A stretch of 64,000 bases of DNA from Streptomyces sp. MST-110588 (GCF_022695595.1 NZ_CP074380.1:3608001-3672000), one strand, 5' to 3'; shown: positions 26,317-38,200, counted from the stretch's first letter. A program made the numbers and translations. Notes: generated by a model from the letters alone, not told the origin.

Positions 26317-27053
26317 CAGATTCCTCCGTCGACGTGCAGGGTCTCGCCGGTGATGTACGACGAGAGATCGCTGAGCAGGAACGCGGCGGCGTGCGCGATC
26401 TCCTCGGTACGGCCCAGCCGGCCGACCGCCGTGAGGCCGCTGTACTTGTCCACGACCGCCTGCGGCAGCTCCGCCTCGGTCGCAATCACGCCGGGGGCCA
26501 CCACGTTGACCCGTACGCCCCGGCCGCCCAGCTCCTTGGCCAGCGAGCGGGTCAGCCCGATCAGTCCGGCCTTGGCCGCGGTGTAGTGGCCGCGCAGCGG
26601 GATGCCGACGGTGGCGGCCCGGGAGCCGATGTTCACCACCGAGGCGCGCTCGCCGAACAGCGGCAGCGCCTGCTGGGTGAGCCGGAAGACCGCGCCCAGG
26701 TTGGTGTCCAGGACCCGGCTCCACTCCTCGTAGGGCAGCTCCTCGAACGGGATGTGGCTGATCACACCGGCGTTGTTGACCAGTCCGTCGAGGCCGCCGA
26801 AGCGCGTACGGGCCTCCTCCAGGAGCCGCTGGACGTCCTCGGCGTCGGTGACGTCGGCCTGGATCAGGTGGTGGTCCCCGGGGGTCTCCTTCAGCCGTAC
26901 GGCGAGCGAGTCGATGTGCTCGCCGCCGCCGCGGTAGCAGGCCAGCACGTGCGCGCCGGAGGCGGCGAGCGTCAGGGCGAGGCCGCGGCCGATGCCCCGG
27001 CCGGCGCCGGTGACCAGGACGCGTTTGCCGCCCAGGGGGATCAGGTCGGTCAT
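26316..27053 (-). CDS. FabG-like SDR ketoreductase (PKS KR)
   Basis: 245-residue short-chain dehydrogenase. It has VTGAGRGIGRG, NNAGVISHIP, the Ser of NIGSRAATVG and the Tyr/Lys of HYTAAK, then the PG-motif APGVIATEA. In this setting it is the polyketide ketoreductase. The combination with ABM oxygenases and cupin/TcmI cyclases resembles the KR of pentangular systems (C19-type reduction) rather than an ActIII C9 reductase, but this cannot be proven from sequence. GAGAGGAAAAG precedes the start. Upstream is a 166-bp repetitive gap separating it from the DUF1772 gene. Confidence 0.9.
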   Translation of the reverse strand: MTDLIPLGGKRVLVTGAGRGIGRGLALTLAASGAHVLACYRGGGEHIDSLAVRLKETPGDHHLIQADVTDAEDVQRLLEEARTRFGGLDGLVNNAGVISHIPFEELPYEEWSRVLDTNLGAVFRLTQQALPLFGERASVVNIGSRAATVGIPLRGHYTAAKAGLIGLTRSLAKELGGRGVRVNVVAPGVIATEAELPQAVVDKYSGLTAVGRLGRTEEIAHAAAFLLSDLSSYITGETLHVDGGI

Positions 27054-27067
27054 GTCTTTTCCTCTCG

Positions 27068-27215
27068 TTGTGGGGTGGGGCGTTGAGGCGTGGGGCGTTG
27101 CTGCGTTGGGCGTTGAGGCGTGGAACGTTGCTCCGTGCCGCGTTGTGGCGTAGGAGCACTGCTCCGTGCCGCGTTGCGCCGTGGTGACGTTGTCCCGTGA
27201 CGCGTCGCGCCGTGG
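27068..27215. repeat. Degenerate GC-rich tandem repeat in the KR leader
   Basis: The 166-bp gap 27054-27219 is filled with imperfect copies of units such as GGCGTTGAGGCGTGG, GGCGTTGCTGCG and CTCCGTGCCGCGTTG. I see no coding signal or clear terminator. It interrupts an otherwise tightly packed operon. Confidence 0.7.
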
Positions 27216-27219
27216 GGCG

Positions 27220-28444
<1,225 letters not shown>

Positions 28445-28557
28445 AGCGTGTCTCCTCTCAGATGTTTCGTCCGGTGGTGCCGGGGACCGGGGGTCGGGGG
28501 CCAGGGACCGGAAGCCGTGCGGGCCGGGAGCGGTGCGGGCCGGGAGCCGGGGCCGGG

Positions 28558-29784
28558 TCAGACGGCCTGGACGACCAGGGCCGAGGTGAACCCGCCGGCA
28601 CCGCGCGCGACCACGACCGCGGTCCGCACCCGGGCCTCCCGCGGCTGCCCGCACACCAGGTCCAGGCGGTGGGCCGGGTCGGGCTCGACGGCCGCGGCGG
28701 TCGGCGGGATGACGGAGTCCCGTACCGCCAGCAGGGCCGCGGCCGTGTCGACGGCGCCGCCGCCCGCGTACAGCCGGCCGATCAGCGTCTTGGGGGCGGT
28801 CACCGGCACGCCGTACGGGCCGAAGACCCCCGCCAGCGCGGTGGCCTCCTGACGGTCCAGTTCGGGGACCCCGGCGGCGTCGGCGAAGACCACGTCCACC
28901 TCCTCCGGCGCCACCCCGGCGTCGGTGAGGGCGGTGGTGATCACCCGGGCCAGCGCGGGCGGCCGGCCGCTGCCGGGGCGGGGGTCGAAGCCCGCCGCGT
29001 ACCCGGTGATCCGGCCGTACGGGGTGACGCCACGGGCCGCCGCGGACCCGGCCGTCTCCGTCACGAGCATCGCGCCGCCCTCCCCCGGCACATGTCCCGC
29101 GGCGCGGGCGTCGAAGGGCAGGTACGCGGTGTCCGGGTCCTCGCCGGCGGACAGCCGGCCGCCGGCGATCTGGCAGACCAGCGCGTACGGGCTCAAGGGA
29201 GCCTCCGTACCGCCGCTGATCACGATGCCGCCGTCCTCCCGCAGGGTGCGCCGGGCCTGGCCGAGCGCGTCCAGGGCGCCCGCCTGCTCGGCGACCAGGA
29301 CCCCGCACCGGCCGCGGGCGCGCTGGGCGATGGACACCTGGCCCGTGGTGGCGGCGTAGAACCAGGCCACCGACTGGTACACCCCGACCGCCTCGGGGCC
29401 CTTGGACCAGAGCTGTTCGATCTCGCGCTGGCCGAACGCGTTGCCGCCGGAGGAACTGGCGGTGATCACGCCCAGCCCGTACTCGGGCAGCTCGGACGGG
29501 TCCACCTGTGCGTCGCGCAGCGCCCAGTCCGCCACCGCGAGACCGAGCTGCGTCCAGCGGTCGGTCTGCACCATCAGCTTGCCGCGTACGTGCTCGGCGG
29601 CCACGAACCCCTCGGCCGCCCCGGCCAGCTTCACCGAGTAGCCGCTCGGGTCGAAGGACCGGATCCGGTCGATGCCGTTCTTCCCGGCCAGGGTGGCCGC
29701 CCAGTACTCCTCGGTGCCCACGCCGTTGGCGGCCACCACGCCCAGCCCGGTCACCACCGGGGCGTTGTCGGTCGACTCACTCAT
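28558..29784 (-). CDS. Type II PKS chain length factor (KS-beta)
   Basis: 408-residue KS-beta. The KS active-site Cys is replaced by Gln in VAEQAGALDAL (about Q167), the hallmark of CLFs, which decarboxylate malonyl-ACP and set chain length. KS-like start VVTGLGVVAANGVG and C-terminal GGAVDTAAALLA segments are present. The ATG 29784 overlaps the KS-alpha stop (ATGA), indicating heterodimer stoichiometric synthesis. Chain length cannot be read by eye; the gene context suggests a long (C24-C28 type) chain. Confidence 0.96.
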   Translation of the reverse strand: MSESTDNAPVVTGLGVVAANGVGTEEYWAATLAGKNGIDRIRSFDPSGYSVKLAGAAEGFVAAEHVRGKLMVQTDRWTQLGLAVADWALRDAQVDPSELPEYGLGVITASSSGGNAFGQREIEQLWSKGPEAVGVYQSVAWFYAATTGQVSIAQRARGRCGVLVAEQAGALDALGQARRTLREDGGIVISGGTEAPLSPYALVCQIAGGRLSAGEDPDTAYLPFDARAAGHVPGEGGAMLVTETAGSAAARGVTPYGRITGYAAGFDPRPGSGRPPALARVITTALTDAGVAPEEVDVVFADAAGVPELDRQEATALAGVFGPYGVPVTAPKTLIGRLYAGGGAVDTAAALLAVRDSVIPPTAAAVEPDPAHRLDLVCGQPREARVRTAVVVARGAGGFTSALVVQAV

Positions 29785-31055
29785 TTCGGCTCCGGTCGCT
29801 TGAGCAACATCGCTGATTGGAAGCCCCCGAAGCCGCTGCCCACCGTCAGCGCCACGTCCACCGGCGTGCGGCGGGCGACCCGCGGCACGTAGTCCAGGTC
29901 GCAGTCGGGGTCGCTCTCGGTCAGGTTGGCCGTCGGGGGGACGACGCCGTGCTCGATGGCCAGCGCGCACGCGGCGATCTCGATCGAGCCGATGGCGCCG
30001 AGGGAGTGGCCGACCATCGACTTGATGGAGCTGACCGGGACCTCGTGGGCCCGCTGCCCCAGCGCCCGCTTGAACGCGGCGGTCTCGTGCCGGTCGTTCT
30101 GCTTGGTGCCCGAGCCGTGGGCGTTGATGTAGTCGACGTCCTCGGGGCGCAGCCCGGACCGGTCCAGCGCCACGGTGATCGCCTCGGCCATCTCCTTGCC
30201 GTCCAGCCGCAGGCCCGTCATGTGGTAGGCGTTGCCGCGGTTGGCGTAGCCGGCGATCTCCGCGTAGCGGTGCGCGCCACGCCGCGCCGCGGCCCCGGCC
30301 TCCTCCAGGACGAACACCGCCGCGCCCTCGCCCATGACGAATCCGTCACGGCGCCGGTCGAACGGGCGGGAGGCGGTGGCGGCCTCGTCGTTGTTGCGGG
30401 AGGTCGCCTTGATCGCGTCGAAGCAGGCCATGGAGATCGGGGAGATCGGGGCGTCGGTGGCGCCCGCGATGACGATGTCCGCGCTGCCCTCCTCGATGAG
30501 CCGGGCCGCGTGGCCGACCGCGTCGATCCCGGACGTACAGCCCGTGGAGATCATCACGACCGGGCCCTCGGCGCCCCAGCGCCAGGCGACGTCGCGCGGG
30601 ATGCTGCTGGGGACCAGGTGGTCGTACAGCTCCGGTACGGCCTCGGACTCGTCGATCACCCAGCCGCGCTCACCGCCGTGGCTGACCTTGAGGTAGCCCT
30701 CCTCCAGCCGGGTGGTGCAGCCCACCGCGCTGCCGATCACCACACCGGTCCGTTCGGGGACCAGGGCGTTTTCGTCCAGGCCGCTGTCGGCGACCGCCTG
30801 GCCCGCCGCGGCCAGCGCGAACTGGGCGGCGCGGTCCAGGACTTCGCCCTCGCGCTCGGTGAGCCCGGCCGCGGCCGGGTCGAAGTCGGCCTCGGCCGCG
30901 ATCCGCGACTTGAAGCCGGAGACGTCGAAGTGGGTCACCCCGCGCGTGGCGGTGGTGCCGGAGGTGAGCGCCGACCAGAACGCCTCGGTGGTGGTGCCGC
31001 CGGGGGCGACCACCCCGATGCCGGTGATCGCCGCGGTACGGTTGCGGGTGCCCAT
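29781..31055 (-). CDS. Type II PKS ketosynthase alpha
   Basis: KS-alpha of the minimal PKS, 424 residues from ATG 31055 (a GTG at 31058, one codon earlier, is equally possible). The catalytic Cys is in VMISTGCTSGIDAVGHA (C173); the two catalytic His are in NAHGSGTKQNDRHE and KSMVGHSLGAIGSIE. It extends malonyl units on the ACP at 28151 with the CLF. The start overlaps the cupin cyclase stop. Complete and intact. Confidence 0.97.
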   Translation of the reverse strand: MGTRNRTAAITGIGVVAPGGTTTEAFWSALTSGTTATRGVTHFDVSGFKSRIAAEADFDPAAAGLTEREGEVLDRAAQFALAAAGQAVADSGLDENALVPERTGVVIGSAVGCTTRLEEGYLKVSHGGERGWVIDESEAVPELYDHLVPSSIPRDVAWRWGAEGPVVMISTGCTSGIDAVGHAARLIEEGSADIVIAGATDAPISPISMACFDAIKATSRNNDEAATASRPFDRRRDGFVMGEGAAVFVLEEAGAAARRGAHRYAEIAGYANRGNAYHMTGLRLDGKEMAEAITVALDRSGLRPEDVDYINAHGSGTKQNDRHETAAFKRALGQRAHEVPVSSIKSMVGHSLGAIGSIEIAACALAIEHGVVPPTANLTESDPDCDLDYVPRVARRTPVDVALTVGSGFGGFQSAMLLKRPEPK

Positions 31056-31510
31056 CACCGGGCCGCAATCTCGGGGTGCGGGGCGTCTATCTCGGGGTGC
31101 GGGGCGTCCGGGTGCGGCAGCTCCTCGGTGTCCACGTGGCCCAGGCGCGGTTCGGGCGCCAGCGGGCTCAGGTGGAAGACGGCGGTGGCCGGGGCGTCCG
31201 AGTTGTTGACCACCCGGTGCCGGGCCTTGACCGGCACCAGTACGCCCTCCTCGGCTGCCACCTCCACCGGCTCCCCGTCGACGGTGACCGTCATCGAGCC
31301 GGAGGTGACGTACAAGAACTCCTCGGAGTACGGGTGGTAGTGCTCGGAGACGTACTCACCGGGCGCCAGCGTCAGCACGCCGAGGAACCCGGAGGTCGCC
31401 CCGGCCGTCTTCGGGCCCAGCACGACCCGGATGTCGCCGCCGCGGCGCCGGTTGGCCGCCACGTCCTTCAGCGCGACCCTGCGCGCCACGGCCTGACAGG
31501 TCTCGTTCAT
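31055..31510 (-). CDS. Zinc cupin polyketide cyclase (TcmJ/RemF/PdmL-like)
   Basis: 151-residue single cupin. Metal ligands are visible in SEHYHPYSEEFLYV (H57, H59, E63) and the later KARHRVVNNS histidine, matching the zinc-type cupin cyclases of aromatic polyketide clusters. Such proteins help close later rings in tetracenomycin, resistomycin and pradimicin pathways. The coding sequence starts at ATG 31510; the longer open frame upstream overlaps the TcmI gene and is not needed. It lies between KS-alpha and TcmI as in pentangular clusters. Confidence 0.9.
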   Translation of the reverse strand: MNETCQAVARRVALKDVAANRRRGGDIRVVLGPKTAGATSGFLGVLTLAPGEYVSEHYHPYSEEFLYVTSGSMTVTVDGEPVEVAAEEGVLVPVKARHRVVNNSDAPATAVFHLSPLAPEPRLGHVDTEELPHPDAPHPEIDAPHPEIAAR

Positions 31511-31538
31511 CAACACTCCTCGCTGGGGACGGGCACCC

Positions 31539-31862
31539 TCAGGCACGACGCCACTGGTAGAACGGCGCGGCCAGGGCGTCCTTGGGCTCACGCCAGGACG
31601 GGTGGTAGGGCTTGACGTAGGGGGCGAGGCCCTCGTCGATCTCGCGGAACAAGGGGTGCTTGCGCACTTCGGAGAGCTGCGGCTGCAAGTCCTCGTCGGT
31701 CTCCACCAGATGGAAGTAGAGATCGTGGAAGGTGAACAGCGTGCGGCGCCGCACCCCCAGCATCTCGGGCAGCTCCGACTCGTCGGACCTGGCGAACAGC
31801 TCGGCCACACGGTCGCGGTGGCCTGCGTCCAGCCGGGCGACGATCAGGTTTCGGGTGGTCAT
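31539..31862 (-). CDS. TcmI-family polyketide cyclase
   Basis: 107-residue TcmI/PdmK-type cyclase, ferredoxin-like fold dimer. Signatures: IVARLDAGHRDRVAELFARSDESELPE, then a FHDLYFHLVE block and the C-terminal PYVKPYHPSWREPKDA. It catalyses late ring closure (for example the fourth ring in tetracenomycin F2 to F1). The start forms an ATGA overlap with the NRPS stop, so the NRPS and PKS operons are translationally linked. That overlap is good evidence that the NRPS product is part of the same metabolite. Confidence 0.93.
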   Translation of the reverse strand: MTTRNLIVARLDAGHRDRVAELFARSDESELPEMLGVRRRTLFTFHDLYFHLVETDEDLQPQLSEVRKHPLFREIDEGLAPYVKPYHPSWREPKDALAAPFYQWRRA

Positions 31863-34800
31863 GTGGCAAGCGTCGTCCCGCCGGGTAGAGACGGCTTCAA
31901 GAATCGATCATCGGCCGGCGGCTCCCCCGCCGGCTCCCCCGCCGGCGAGGTCAGGGCGCTCAGTTCGGCCCGCCACAGCCCGGCCAGTTCGCGCGCCGAG
32001 CGCTCCGTGAGGACGTCGGTGCGGTACCACAGGCGGGCGGTGGGCGCGGCCCGGCCCGGCGTGAGTTCCAAGGTGATCTCGAAGCTGGACCGGGTACGGG
32101 CCCGGCGCCGCTCGGCCGCCCGCACCCCGGGCAGGTCCAGCACGGCGGCCCGGTTGTTCTGTACGACGAAACCGGCCTGGCAGAACGGGTTACGGGTACG
32201 GTCGCGGGGGACCTCGGAGCGCAGCACCAGCTCGGTCGGCATGAACTGGAATCTCAGCGCAAGGCCCAACTCCCGCTGGGCCGCGGCCAGGTCCGTCTCG
32301 GGGCGCTGTCCGGGGCCGCCCGGGAACCGGCAGGCCACCGCGTTGGCGAAACAGCCCACCACCTGCTCGGACTCCGGCAGGGTGCGCCCGGCGACGGGGA
32401 TGCCGATCGCCAGGTCCTGGCTGCCGGTGTGCCGGCGCAGGGCCCGCGCCCACGCCGCCAGCAGGACGGCCTGCGCGGTGCCGCCGCGCCCGGCCGCCAC
32501 CGCCTCGGCGGCGGCGTACAGCGGCGCCGGCAGCTCGACGTCCAGCTCCTGGACCGGGGCGTACGGCGCCAGTTCCCCCTTCCCGGCCACCGGCAGGTCC
32601 GGTACGCCGAGCAGGGCGTGCCCCCACTCCGTCAGCCCCGCCCGGTCCGCCGCGCTCTCCGCGAGGTCCTGCCGCAGCCAGCTCTCGGCATAGCGGGTCG
32701 GCGCGGTCCACGGCAGGGGCCTGCCCGAGGCGATCGCCCGGTAGGCGTCCGACAGATCGCGGCACAGCAGATCGGCCGACCAGCCGTCGAACGCGGTGTG
32801 GTGGATGTTCAGGGCCAGGGTGTGCCGGGTGGGCGAGAGGGAAACCAGTACGGCCCGGACCGGGATCTGCCGCGCCAGGTCGAAGGGCTCGGCCAGCAGG
32901 TCCGCGACGGTCCTTTCGGCCTCCTGCGCGTCGGACGCCGTGCGCAGCCGCAGGACGTCCGGGACGTCGTCGGCGGCCAGTACCTCGGTCCGTACGCCGC
33001 GCCGGCCTTCCCGGTGCAGCAGCGTCCGCAGCGCCTCGTGGCGGCCGGTGACCGCCCGGAGCGCGGCGGCCAGCACCGGGCCGTCGACGGCGCCGTCGAG
33101 ATGGAACTCCAGCGGGCAGTGCGCGTCACCGCTGCCGGGGTTGGTGACCGCCAGGTACCAGAACCGCCACTGCGGCACCGGGAGGCCCGCCAGCCAGCGG
33201 TGCCCGGACGGCTCCGATGACAGGGCTGCGGGCAGTACTGCGGGGTGTTCTGCGGGGTGTTCTGCGGCTTTGCCGGCGGCGGGCCCGTCCAGCAGGGCCG
33301 CGATCGCACGCGGCGTCTGAGAGGCCATGACCTGCGCGGCGGTGACCGCGCCGCCGGTCCGTTCCGTCAGCCAGTGCGCGATCCGGATCGCCGTGATGGA
33401 CGTACCGCCCGACGCGAAGATGTCCTCGTCGGGCCCGACCGGGGCGTCCAGCAGCCCGGTCACCAGGGACATCACCTCCCGTACGGCCTCCGGCAGCGCT
33501 TGGACGCGAGCCGCCCCGGCGCGCTCGGCGGCCCCCGCGGCACGGTGCTGTGCCACGAGCGCGGCCAGCGCCGCCGCGTCGACCTTGCCGTTGGCGTTCA
33601 GCGGCAGGTCCGCCACGGCGACCACGAAGTCGGGGACGAACGCCGACGGCAGCGCGCGGCGGACCGCCTCCTTGACCGCCGCCGCCAGGCCGGGCCCGAC
33701 CGGGCCGGCGGGCACCACACACGCGGCCAGGTGGGTCTTGACCGGCGCGCCGTGCGGCAGCGCCACTACGGCGGCCCGCCGCACCTCCGGCAGCGCCGTG
33801 ACGGCGGCCTCCACCTCGGCGGGCTCCACCCGCATTCCGCGGATCTTCACCTGGCGGTCCCGGCGGCCCAGCATGACCAGCCCGTCCGCCGGGTCGATCC
33901 GGCCGATGTCCCCGGTGAGGTAGACGCGGACCGGGCCGCCGCCGGGCTCGGGCTCCAGTACGGGGAAGGCGCGGGCGGTCAGCTCCGGGGCGCCCGCGTA
34001 ACGCAGGGCCAGGCCCTCCCCGGCCACGGCGATCTCGCCCGTCTCCCCCTCGTCCAGGACGCCGCGGTCCGGGCCCAGGACGTAGACCGTGGTGTCGGCC
34101 AGCGGCCGGCCGACCGGGACGTCCTCGGGGATGCCGGTGGCGGGCACCTCGTAGGCGTTGGTGTAGACGCAGCTCTCCACCGGGCCGTAGACGTGCAGGA
34201 CGCGCACCCCGGGGACGGCGGCGCGTACGCGTGCGAAGTGGCGGGCGCAGGCCCGCTCGCCGCCGGTCATCAGGACGTCCAGTCCGGCGAACGCGCCCGG
34301 GTCGGTCTCGGCGACCACCCCGAACAGCGCGGTGGTCAGGAAGAGGTGGCTGACCCCGGACGCCACGGCGGCACGTACGTCGTGCGGCTGTACGTGGCCG
34401 TGCCCACCCGGCCGGTGCACCACGACCGTGCCGCCGTGCACCAGCGGCGACCACAGCTCCATCGCGAAGGCGTCCCAGGGGCTGGGCGCCGCCTGCAGCA
34501 TGCGCAGGGCGGAGCCGGCCCGGCCGAAACCGAGCAGCGGGTCGCGGGCGACGCGCAGCACCGAGCGGTGCCGTACCAGCGCGGCCTTGGGCGTGCCGCT
34601 GCTGCCGGAGGTGAAGAAGACGCACGCCGGGGTCTCGAAGTCACCGTCGAACGGGTGGAATTCCGCCTCGCAGGAGCGCAGCGCCTCGAAGTCCAGCGGG
34701 CGGGTGCCCGCGACGGGCCCGTCCGGCTCCGCGCCGGGGCCGCCGCCGGCTACGGCACCGCGCCCGTCTCCGCCGCCGACCGACCAGCGGGCCCCGGTGT

Positions 34801-35131
34801 ACGCGGCGAGCTGGGCGCAGCGGGCGGCGGGCCAGGACGGCTCGGGAGCGGCGTAGACCGCGCCGCACTTCAGGACGGCCAGCAGCGCCTGGTACAGCTC
34901 CGGGCCGCGGGGCATCCGCACCACCACCACGTCACCGGGCCGTACCCCCGCGGCACTCAGTCCGGCCGCCACCCGGGTCGCCCCGTGGACCAGTTCCCGG
35001 TAGTCCGTCACCGTGCCGTCGTGCCGGACCGCCGGGGCGTCGGGGGTGGTGGCGGCCCAGTGGTCCAGGAGCTGGTCGATGCGACGGCGGTCGTCCTCGC
35101 CGAGCGCCGGTCCGCGCAGGATCGAAGTCAT
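31859..35131 (-). CDS. NRPS, A-T-C architecture with C-terminal condensation domain
   Basis: 1090-residue NRPS. The adenylation domain (about 20-520) is intact: A3 FTSGSSGTPK (K182), TGD at 406-408, A8 RGMRVEPAEVE, A10 LNANGKVD (K516). The carrier domain has GGTSITAI (S578). The condensation domain (about 650-1060) has an intact HHTAFDG (H777, H778, D782). There is no thioesterase, epimerase or downstream module. A final C domain working on an amino acid loaded just before it suggests ester or amide transfer of one aminoacyl group to a separate acceptor: a polyketide hydroxyl, a sugar amine or the carrier of the neighbouring protein. I do not assign the amino acid. ATG 35131 follows GGAAGG. 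Confidence 0.94.
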   Translation of the reverse strand: MTSILRGPALGEDDRRRIDQLLDHWAATTPDAPAVRHDGTVTDYRELVHGATRVAAGLSAAGVRPGDVVVVRMPRGPELYQALLAVLKCGAVYAAPEPSWPAARCAQLAAYTGARWSVGGGDGRGAVAGGGPGAEPDGPVAGTRPLDFEALRSCEAEFHPFDGDFETPACVFFTSGSSGTPKAALVRHRSVLRVARDPLLGFGRAGSALRMLQAAPSPWDAFAMELWSPLVHGGTVVVHRPGGHGHVQPHDVRAAVASGVSHLFLTTALFGVVAETDPGAFAGLDVLMTGGERACARHFARVRAAVPGVRVLHVYGPVESCVYTNAYEVPATGIPEDVPVGRPLADTTVYVLGPDRGVLDEGETGEIAVAGEGLALRYAGAPELTARAFPVLEPEPGGGPVRVYLTGDIGRIDPADGLVMLGRRDRQVKIRGMRVEPAEVEAAVTALPEVRRAAVVALPHGAPVKTHLAACVVPAGPVGPGLAAAVKEAVRRALPSAFVPDFVVAVADLPLNANGKVDAAALAALVAQHRAAGAAERAGAARVQALPEAVREVMSLVTGLLDAPVGPDEDIFASGGTSITAIRIAHWLTERTGGAVTAAQVMASQTPRAIAALLDGPAAGKAAEHPAEHPAVLPAALSSEPSGHRWLAGLPVPQWRFWYLAVTNPGSGDAHCPLEFHLDGAVDGPVLAAALRAVTGRHEALRTLLHREGRRGVRTEVLAADDVPDVLRLRTASDAQEAERTVADLLAEPFDLARQIPVRAVLVSLSPTRHTLALNIHHTAFDGWSADLLCRDLSDAYRAIASGRPLPWTAPTRYAESWLRQDLAESAADRAGLTEWGHALLGVPDLPVAGKGELAPYAPVQELDVELPAPLYAAAEAVAAGRGGTAQAVLLAAWARALRRHTGSQDLAIGIPVAGRTLPESEQVVGCFANAVACRFPGGPGQRPETDLAAAQRELGLALRFQFMPTELVLRSEVPRDRTRNPFCQAGFVVQNNRAAVLDLPGVRAAERRRARTRSSFEITLELTPGRAAPTARLWYRTDVLTERSARELAGLWRAELSALTSPAGEPAGEPPADDRFLKPSLPGGTTLAT

Positions 35132-35218
35132 GGCACCTTCCGCTTGTGTGACTGCTGGTACGCGTCGTGCACGTGTACGTGGCTGCTTGTACGCGGCGGG
35201 CCGCTCGCGCACGGCTTT

Positions 35219-38200
35219 TCACAGATGGGGGTTGGCGGGCACGGCCAGCGTCTGGAGCCGTGCCAGGTCCGGCCGGCCGTACGGCGTCAGCGGGATCTCC
35301 TCCACCACCGCCCACAGTTCGGGCATCATCGGGCGCCGCAGCCCCTCGCCGGCGAACCGCCGGAGCTCGTCCAGCGGGTCCGCCAGCGGCCTGCGCAGCA
35401 CCACGGCGGCCAGCAGCCGGCGGGCCCGCGGCCCGGGACCGACCGCCGCCACCACCACGTCCGCCACGGCCGGGTGGGCCGCGATCCGGGCGCGTACCTC
35501 CTGCGGATCCACCCGGTATCCGCCCACCGTGACCTGGGCGTCCAGGCGTCCCAGGAAGCGCAGCCGCCCCTCGCCGTCCCAGCGCGCCAGGTCTCCCGTC
35601 CGGTGGTACCGCTCGCCCTCGAACGTGCCGAAAGCGTGCCGGGCGTGGTGCTCGTCCCCGTTCTCGTCCCGGTCCTCGGCGCGGTTCTCGTCCCGGTCCT
35701 CGGCGCGGACCGTACCTCCGCCCAGGTATCCGGCCACCGCGCCGTCCCCCAGGACACACAGCTCCCCGGCCCCGCCCGGCGGGACCGCGCCGCCCCGTTC
35801 GTCCAGCACGAGCAGCCGCGTCCCGGCGACCGGGCGGCCCAGCGGCAGCGGGCCACCGGCCTCGCACGCGTCGCTCAGGTCGTGCCGGGCGACGGCCGTG
35901 CCGCCGGCGGTGGGGAGGTGGACGTGGGAGACGGTCAGGCCGGGGTGGCGCCGCAGCAGGGCCCGTACCGGCTCCGGGGCCGGTTCGCCGTCGCCGACCA
36001 GCACCCGCCGTACGGCCGTGAACGCATCGGGCCGGTGCTCGACCAGCGTGCGGAAGACCGCGGACGGCAGGACCGCGACGCTGGTGCCGTACGTCTGGAA
36101 GAACGCCGCCAGCGCCCGGGGGCGCGGCGGGCCGTCGGGAAAGACGTCCACCGTGCCGCCGTTGAGCAGCGGGCCGAACAGCTCCAGTACGGACAGGCCG
36201 GAGCCCAGCGGGGCCAGCCGGGGCACCCGGTCACCGGCGCGGTGTCCGGCGATCCCGCCGTCCAGGGCGAGCCGGAGCAGTGCGCGCTGCCGTATCAGCA
36301 CGCCCTCCGGCCGGCCCGGCGCCACGTGGTCCCCGGGGGCGGGCAGGACGCAGGCGAGGCGGTCGGAGTCGTCGGGCACCGGCGGGACCAGGGCCGGTAT
36401 CCGCGGCGCCGCTCCCCGGGGCAGCAGCGGTACGCATCCCGGGGGCAGCAGCGGGCGGACCGTACGCAGGCTCTCCCCGGTGCCGACGAGTGCGACCGGC
36501 CGGGCCGCGCCGAGGATCCGGCCGAGCCGCCCGGGCGGGCTCTGCGGGTCCAGCGGCAGGTAGGCCGCGCCCAGCCGCAGGGCCGCCAGTACGGTGATCA
36601 CCTCGTCGGCGGAGCGGGGCAGCGCGACCGCCACGGTGTCACCCTCGCCGACGCCGCCGGCCGCCAGGACGCCGGCCTGGCCGGCGGCGGCCTGGACCAG
36701 CTCGCCGTAGGTGAGGGTCAGGTCGCGCGCGGGGTCGTTGACGGCGGGCTGGTCCCACTGCTCGAGGGCGCGGCGTTCCAGGTGGTGCCAGATCCCCGGC
36801 AGGCCGGCCGGCGGCACGGGCTCTGCCGGTGCGTCGCAGCCGCCCAGCTCCGTCAGCCGCTGCCGCTGCCTGGGGGACATCCCCCGTACGCGCCCCAGCG
36901 GTTCGCCGTAGTGGGCGTCCAGTTCCAGCAGGGTCGCCTCGACGGCCTCGGCCAGAGCGGCGGCCTCACGCGCCGTCATGACCCCGGTGGCGTACTCGAC
37001 GGCCAGCTCCGGCTCGGTCCCCCAGCGCAGGACGAGGAGGGTCACATCGGCCCCGGTGTGGCCGTTGAAGACCTGCCGCACCCTGACGCGCAGCCCCCCG
37101 GCGTCCAGTTCCCCGGGCAGGGCGCCGTCCTGTCCGCTGAAGGCGACCTGGATCAGCGGCATCCGGCGTCCGTCGGCGTGGGCGCGCAGCCCCCGGCTCA
37201 GCGCGCCGAAGGGCACCGAGGCGGCGCTGACGCCCTCGGCGACGGCGGCGGAGGTGCCGCGCAGATGGTCCTCGACGGTCCGGGTGTCCTCCAGGTCGCA
37301 GCGGACCGGGACCAGGGCCGCGCAGGGGCCGACCAGGCGCCGGGTGGCGGCCCCGGCCCGCCGGGCGATGTGCACGCCGACCAGGAACCGGTTCAGCGCG
37401 GCCCGCCGCGCGATGACCACCTGCCAGGCGGCCAGCAGGACGGAATGCGGGGTGATGCAGGCCCGCGCGGCGAGGCGCTCGGCCGCCTCGCGGGCGCGCG
37501 GTGTGAGCCCGAAGGGGATACGGGCGCCCTGGAAGTCGAACCGGGCCGGGCGGGGCACGTCGGAGGGCAGCTCCACGACCGTGGGGCAGTCGCCCAGTTC
37601 GGCGATCCGCCGCCGTCCCAGCTCCTCCAGCCGCCCGGCGTCCCGGTCGTGCCGCTCCTGGAGCACGTCGGGGGTGGGCGCGGGCGGCAGGCCGGCCGCG
37701 GTCCCGGCGCGCTCGGCGGCGTAGCAGGCGGCCAGTTCCTCCCAGAGCACGCCCGCCGAGCGCAGGTCGGCGACCGCGGAGTGGCAGATCAGCGTCAGCA
37801 GGTGGTGCGTGGCGCCGAAGCGGGTCAGTACGAAGGCGTGGGCGGGGCGGCCGAGGGCGGACACCAGGTGGGCGGCGTCCTTGACCAGCGCGCTCTGTAC
37901 GGTACGGACCGGGTCGGCGCCGGGGGCGGGGCGCAGCTCCTGGCGGACCAGGCCGGGCCGCCAGGTGGGCAGCACCCGGCGGCGGTACCCCTCGGGGGTC
38001 TCCTCGAATACCGTACGCAGCGCCTCGTGCCGGTCGGTCAGCCGCTCCACGGCCGCCGTGAGCGCCTGCTCGTCCAGGGGGCCGTGCAGCTCGCCGCCGA
38101 CGATCTGGTGCTGGGCGGTGCCGCCGGTCAGCCGGGCCGCGTTGAGGTAGCCGTCCTGTTCGGGGACCACCGGGCGGCTCGGCTCCAGCAGCGGCCCGTC

